Shown here: positions 40,759-44,257 of the stretch, one piece after another | Numbering within the stretch: position 1 is the first letter of the stretch | How the letters are laid out: each line of letters begins with the position of its first letter | NCBI GenBank assembly: GCA_034437515.1 | Contig: DAOTTX010000303.1 | Location: 1-44,257 of the forward strand | Origin: DAOTTX01 sp034437515 | Lineage (GTDB): Bacteria > Chloroflexota > Anaerolineae > Aggregatilineales > Phototrophicaceae | Reading direction: 5' to 3' | DNA: 44,257 nucleotides | The notes under the pieces: model-generated | Told to the model about the DNA's origin: nothing | The model's database searches: none | The model's input: the letters and a program-made list of their open reading frames with translations, nothing else | Translations under genes and position numbers: made by a program

Positions 40759-43282
40759 CTGAACAACACAGCGAGTTTGATCTCAAAGAACAGCAGTGAC
40801 CCCTTGACCCGGTTTGAATCATCGCTGATGATAAACGGCGCTTCTTTGAAAACGTAGGGTAGGCTGCTGGCGAGTTACCGTCTGTGCGATACTTTTCCAA
40901 CAGCCCCCCTCGGAACCGGACGTGAACCTTTCAATTCATCCGGCTCTCCAGATTTCCATCTACACAAGTTTGGGAGTAGGTTGTCCTGCATGGATTTTGG
41001 CATGGCAGTGTCGGCAGACAACCAGTGTCTTCCGTTCCATTGCGATCATACGTTCCACCCATGCCGGTTTGCACTTCCGTCCACCGTAGCGTCGTTTAAG
41101 GTCAGCGAGTTTGCGAACGTGGTGTACCTGACAGTCTTGTTGCGATCCGCATAGTTCACATTTGTCTGCAAGCAGGCGTTTGACCAGATCAGAGCGTTGG
41201 TGGTGGAAGGTAAACTTGCGGTTGTTTAGTTGTCCTGTACCAACTTTCACAACCTTCAGTGGTATCGCGCCCCAATAGATCGTGCGCGAGCCTCTCTTGG
41301 TAGGCACAGTAACCTGTAGTGTGGCATATTTCTTGCCATCTACAATCTGTGTCCCTCGGTACTTCTTGTATACCTGACTCACGCTTATCTTGTATTTGTG
41401 CGCTAGAGTCTTCACTAGAGATTGCTGCATGATGTTTTTCAGATAGCTTAGGTGGCTACGATCTGCCGCGTACATGTAGTAGTTGGCTAGACCACGAAAG
41501 CGTTGCTGAAAGATGTCGATAATGTGGGCGTCGGAGAACATCAGCAGCCCGGCTTGGTGGATTGACTTGCCGTTACGTTGGTACTCTTTGGCGTATTCCT
41601 TAGTCAATCCAAACGGGATACCCAGTCTTACAACGCCGTTGATACTGCGAGCTGTAGTTTTCTTAGCTCTATTCCAGTTCGCCATTTTCGTATTGCTCTG
41701 GTAAATGCTAATCGCATATCCCAGGAATTTGGCTTTCTGGGTTTTGGCGTGTGTGATGAGTGTTTTTTTCGGGTGCATTGTTAGCTTGAGCCGTGTACTG
41801 AGGAAATCACCGATTTCTGCCTTGATTGCTTCCGCTTCTTCTTTGGGGCCGATAAAGGATAGAATGAAATCATCAGCGTATCGGACATATTGAAGACGAC
41901 GGAAGTTTGGATCGTGCATATCTTGCGTTGGAATTTCACGACGGATTTTGATTAAGCGTGCGGCTTCCTGATGGTCACCCCGTTTCCTTGCACGCTCGAT
42001 CTTGCCTTTGTAGTGCAAGTATTCTGGATTGCTGCGGCGTTTCTTGCCACAAGTGTGTTTGGGTATGAGAACATCTTCGATGTAGCTATCCAATTCGTTC
42101 AGATAGATATTGCTCAACAGGGGGCTGAGAATGCCACCCTGTGGCACGCCATCGTAGGTTTGCAGATGTTCCCATTCGTCCAGCACACCTGCTTCCAGAC
42201 CCATACGGATCAGGTTGAGTAGCCGACCATCTTTGATGTCTCTGGCGAGTATTTCCATCAGTACATCGTGGTTGATATTGTCGAAGCATCCCTGGATGTC
42301 ACCTTCAATGAACCATGCTGCGCCTCGAAACTTGCGTTTTACACGTTCCAAAGCAGTGTGACATCCACGTCCTGGACGGAATCCGTGTGAGCTATCCCGA
42401 AACCGGGGTTCATAGTAGGCCTCCAACAACAGTAGGATTGCCTCTTGAACCAGTTTGTCGGTGAAATTGGGTTTAGCAAGTTTACGCATTCCGCCTGATG
42501 ACTTGGGTACTTCGCCGCGAAGTGCTGGACGAAACCGAAACCGTTCATACCTTAGCTGATTGATGATGCGTCGGACTGTCCGAATGCTCATTCCATCTGC
42601 GGTATCGTTATCTGGCCCCGGTGTCATGGCACCTTTGTTCTTGTATATCTTGCCATATGCAGTGAGATACAGGTCTTCACTATATAGGCTTCGATAGATG
42701 CGGGTTAACGGTTGACGTTTTTCTCCCAGTTTGTGTAGTGCTTGAAGAATATGTTCAGCTTTCTGCATTTCGCATACCTTTCACATTCATTCTCGCGGAT
42801 CTCCTGGTCTCCTTTGCCCTGTAGCTGCTTTATGTCACAGCCGCCCCGGTGGGTCGTTACTCCCACGACTACTATGAAGACCTCCGTTGCCATAGGACTC
42901 GCGTCCCGTAGGCAATCCCGCAGTACGGTCGTAGATGACGTATCTAGAGTGACTTAGGTGCTTCCGTTCGTGACTTTTTCAGATCTCATTGATCCATGTC
43001 CCCATCAGGAAGATTTCGCAGCCCGGCGACATTAGGATGCTGCTGATGGGACTTGACCCAAACCGTCGTGTCAAGAAAAAGCAAAGTTTTTGACTCGTCA
43101 CTAGAATTCAAGCAATCCAGCCTTGCCCATATCACTCAGGTCTCGGAACCCAACTCTGCTTGACGGTTTTGCAGTTTGATCCCTTTTCCGACATGCTATG
43201 TTTCCGCCAGGTTTCCCCTTTAGGTAAGTCGGATGACCTCACAGGTATTTTCTTCAACCTGCGGTACTTCCAGTACAATCAT
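40755..43282 (-). CDS. Small ORF split by a group II intron (two exons)
   Basis: Exon 1 (43282-43243) starts with ATG immediately after the TAG stop of the DUF5710-like gene (TAGATG) and codes MIVLEVPQVEENT plus one base. Exon 2 (about 40858-40755) codes YVFKEAPFIISDDSNRV... to SLLFFEIKLAVLFS and a TAA that overlaps the sugar-transferase stop. Joining at GTGAG (start of intron, 43242) and after GCCTAC (end, 40859) keeps the frame, giving about 47 codons with Ser at the junction. The exons are therefore compatible with one small gene interrupted by the intron. No family is recognised. Intron removal is needed for expression. Confidence 0.55.
40859..40912 (-). ncRNA. Group II intron domain VI
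   Basis: Follows domain V. GGCTGTTGG and CCAGCAGCC pair (with one G-U), closing a long loop, and lead to the 3' end GCCTAC. A candidate branch-point adenosine lies 7-8 bases from the 3' end, but a clear bulge is not seen. Confidence 0.6.
40913..40946 (-). ncRNA. Group II intron domain V
   Basis: A 34-nucleotide canonical domain V: lower stem GAGCCGGA/TCCGGTTC with the AGC triad, an asymmetric two-base bulge, upper stem TGAATT/GGTTCA and a GAAA tetraloop. It starts 14 bases after the maturase stop codon. This is the catalytic core and the best evidence for a true intron. Confidence 0.92.
40960..42768 (-). CDS. ltrA: Group II intron reverse transcriptase/maturase with HNH domain
   Basis: A full-length 602-residue intron-encoded protein. 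RT domain blocks run from about 85 to 390: PKSSGGMRKL, SSHGFRPGRGCHTAL, EGDIQGCFDNI (first catalytic Asp157), GVPQGGILSPLLSN, and the active-site YADD (297-300). Domain X (maturase) is about 400-480. A C-terminal HNH nuclease (about 535-597, CELCGSQQDCQVHHVRKLADL...CRHCHAKIHAG) should cut the second target strand. All parts look intact with no frameshift, so the intron may be mobile. It lies in domain IV, ending 14 bases before domain V. It helps splicing and retrohoming. Confidence 0.96.
   Translation of the reverse strand: MQKAEHILQALHKLGEKRQPLTRIYRSLYSEDLYLTAYGKIYKNKGAMTPGPDNDTADGMSIRTVRRIINQLRYERFRFRPALRGEVPKSSGGMRKLAKPNFTDKLVQEAILLLLEAYYEPRFRDSSHGFRPGRGCHTALERVKRKFRGAAWFIEGDIQGCFDNINHDVLMEILARDIKDGRLLNLIRMGLEAGVLDEWEHLQTYDGVPQGGILSPLLSNIYLNELDSYIEDVLIPKHTCGKKRRSNPEYLHYKGKIERARKRGDHQEAARLIKIRREIPTQDMHDPNFRRLQYVRYADDFILSFIGPKEEAEAIKAEIGDFLSTRLKLTMHPKKTLITHAKTQKAKFLGYAISIYQSNTKMANWNRAKKTTARSINGVVRLGIPFGLTKEYAKEYQRNGKSIHQAGLLMFSDAHIIDIFQQRFRGLANYYMYAADRSHLSYLKNIMQQSLVKTLAHKYKISVSQVYKKYRGTQIVDGKKYATLQVTVPTKRGSRTIYWGAIPLKVVKVGTGQLNNRKFTFHHQRSDLVKRLLADKCELCGSQQDCQVHHVRKLADLKRRYGGRKCKPAWVERMIAMERKTLVVCRHCHAKIHAGQPTPKLV
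42769..43242 (-). ncRNA. 5' RNA part of the group II intron (domains I to III)
   Basis: 474 bases without a coding region between the predicted 5' splice site and the maturase start. TCCGAC and GTCGGA near the 5' end can pair, and a TTTTTCTT run at 43073-43081 (minus strand) could pair with AAGAAAA in exon 1 as an EBS2-like site. Detailed folding was not done. Domain boundaries I-III are not resolved. Confidence 0.6.
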
Positions 43283-44257
43283 CTACGCCGTCGTGCGGCG
43301 CACATCGCCCTTGCTGAATTTCGCTCGAATGGCTTCAACTGCCATGCGCGGGCCACCCATATTGACATAGACACACACGCCCTCATGCACCGCATAACCG
43401 TAACACCAGACGTTGCCCGTGATGCTGCCGGTCAGTTCACCGCAGGCCGACTGCAGGATGCGAACCAGATTGCGTCTGCCGTTGGTCGTTGGTGTGGACT
43501 GTAAGACAGGCACGGTTTCGGGGCGCGTCTGACGCACCGCCGTCGTGATCGGATCGGCATCGTCATCTGACAGCACCGGTTTGATGACGTGGATCTTCGG
43601 TTCTTCCTCGTCGTCCGTGTCTGACACGGGCGGCATCTCGGCATCCGTCGCGATTGATTCTGGTTGGTTACCGCCTTCGATCAGCGCACGCTTGACCTCG
43701 GCATCCGTTGGTGGTGGGACAGCTCCAGGTGGTACAACACTGCCGCGTGTGACGCGAATCCCCGGCGTCGGCTCTATTCCAGTCAGCTCACGCTCGAAGA
43801 ACCAGCCCACGCCGATCTCAGCGAAGTCCACGTCGTAGCTCCAACCGTGCGTCGGATTGCGGTTATAGAGCCGCGTGACCGTCCCACGTGTGCCTGTCGG
43901 CACTGGCTGACCGTCCAGCGTTTCCAGATCGTGCCGAGCATAGACCGTCTCGTTCAGGTTGAACAAGCGTGGTTGCCCGTCTGAAGCGACTAGTGTTTCC
44001 GGCGGAGTATCCTTCACGCGCATCCCCAGCACGGCAGCGGCTTCCTCGACCGAACACGGGTCTTGGTCGTCTTCGGACACGCTGTCATCAGACGGTGCGT
44101 TCACCTGCTCGATGAGCTGCTGCACCGCGTCGGGAAGGTCCGCCCCGATGTAGTACCAGGACTTGCGCTTCTTGCTCCAACGGCAGCCCCAGCGTTTGAG
44201 CGTCTCACGATGCGGGTAGGTGTCGCCGCGCAGCCAGAACCAAGGCGTATCGGATGG
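43283..44257 (-). CDS. DUF5710-like accessory protein (5' end outside the window)
   Basis: The frame is open to the window edge, so at least 324 residues are present and the start is missing; an internal GTG at 44125 is not the true start because the conserved domain lies before it. The first visible residues (WFWLRGDTYPHRETLKRWG then CRWSKKRKSWYYIG) look like a DUF5710-type domain found in plasmid and phage-associated proteins. A later SH3-like segment (TGTRGTVTRLYN, WSYDVDFAEIGVGWFFERELTGI) and a C-terminal domain with NVWCYGYAVHEGVCVYVNMGG follow an acidic linker. Its TAG directly precedes the ATG of the intron-split ORF. Function unknown; gene content differs from the rest of the window. 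Confidence 0.75.
   Translation of the reverse strand, partial: PSDTPWFWLRGDTYPHRETLKRWGCRWSKKRKSWYYIGADLPDAVQQLIEQVNAPSDDSVSEDDQDPCSVEEAAAVLGMRVKDTPPETLVASDGQPRLFNLNETVYARHDLETLDGQPVPTGTRGTVTRLYNRNPTHGWSYDVDFAEIGVGWFFERELTGIEPTPGIRVTRGSVVPPGAVPPPTDAEVKRALIEGGNQPESIATDAEMPPVSDTDDEEEPKIHVIKPVLSDDDADPITTAVRQTRPETVPVLQSTPTTNGRRNLVRILQSACGELTGSITGNVWCYGYAVHEGVCVYVNMGGPRMAVEAIRAKFSKGDVRRTTA

Larger units (their letters stand above)
40859..43242 (-). mobile_element. Group II intron (about 2.4 kb) in sense orientation
   Basis: Three lines of evidence: a maturase/reverse transcriptase ORF inside; a complete catalytic domain V just after its stop; and a predicted 5' splice site GTGAG that fits a GTGYG-like start. 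The 3' end GCCTAC satisfies the AY rule. Boundaries were chosen because they restore a reading frame in the flanks; another 3' end five bases downstream (CCTAC) would break that frame. The 5' part (about 474 bases before the ORF) should hold domains I-III. The intron is on the same strand as its host ORF, as splicing requires. No target duplication is expected for retrohoming. Confidence 0.85.

Noticed and set aside
40810..40825. T-loop-like GGTTTGAATC resembling part of a tRNA
   Set aside because: No matching acceptor, D-arm or anticodon arm nearby. On the other strand it is part of exon 2 coding sequence.

Overview
The window looks like chromosomal DNA of a Chloroflexota bacterium, probably class Anaerolineae. 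This is inferred from gene content, not from a marker gene. Pointers are the many secreted lipoproteins with long Thr/Pro/Glu linkers, the minimal Tad gene set (cpaB-cpaE-cpaF-tadB-tadC) without secretin genes, the DUF7282-like repeat protein, the PgeF-YggS-YggT-YggU run, the HTH-citrate synthase fusion and the TTG/GTG starts. No rRNA, tRNA or CRISPR array was seen.

Layout. 74-5152: a four-repeat secreted protein, a small membrane protein divergent from rnhA, and a DsbA-like protein with two thioredoxin-type modules joined by a long Glu/Thr/Ala/Val repeat. 5219-9619 (minus): HIT protein, enoyl-CoA hydratase, HSL-type esterase, FabG-type reductase and a beta-propeller lipoprotein. 9680-13583 (minus): lon overlapping an AlbA_2/HATPase regulator. 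13730-18367 (plus): an Ig-like anchored protein, a lipoprotein with ACP-like and solute-binding-like parts, and two family 2 glycosyltransferases, the last three genes overlapping by 4 bp. 18418-28024 (minus): hpf, comF, the Tad cluster, then a soluble histidine kinase with a LuxR response regulator. 28218-31436 (plus): pgeF, yggS, yggT, yggU, a lipoprotein and a possible 28-residue membrane peptide. 31444-33869: a citrate synthase and an HTH-citrate synthase fusion, divergent around a promoter region rich in inverted repeats. 33871-37443 (minus): a zinc-ribbon coiled-coil protein and a NACHT-like/HEAT protein. 37596-40758 (plus): a polytopic membrane protein and a polyprenyl-phosphate sugar transferase. 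40755-44257 (minus): an accessory region with a partial DUF5710-like protein and a group II intron.

Two observations stand out. First, the group II intron (about 40859-43242) sits, in the sense orientation, inside a tiny ORF whose start codon abuts the stop of the upstream gene. Joining the exons at the predicted splice sites restores one uninterrupted reading frame of about 47 codons that ends exactly at the convergent sugar-transferase stop. Second, the HTH-citrate synthase shares a control region with the ordinary citrate synthase. That region has overlapping face-to-face promoters and two inverted repeats built on TTGAT/ATCAA half sites, which suggests a citrate-synthase-derived transcription factor controlling carbon entry into the TCA cycle.

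How the genes may work together: the Tad genes plus the adjacent two-component pair suggest regulated pilus assembly or adhesion. The glycosyltransferases and sugar transferase suggest cell-surface polysaccharide synthesis. Lon, HPF and the AlbA regulator suggest stress adaptation. These links are inferred from gene order and family knowledge.
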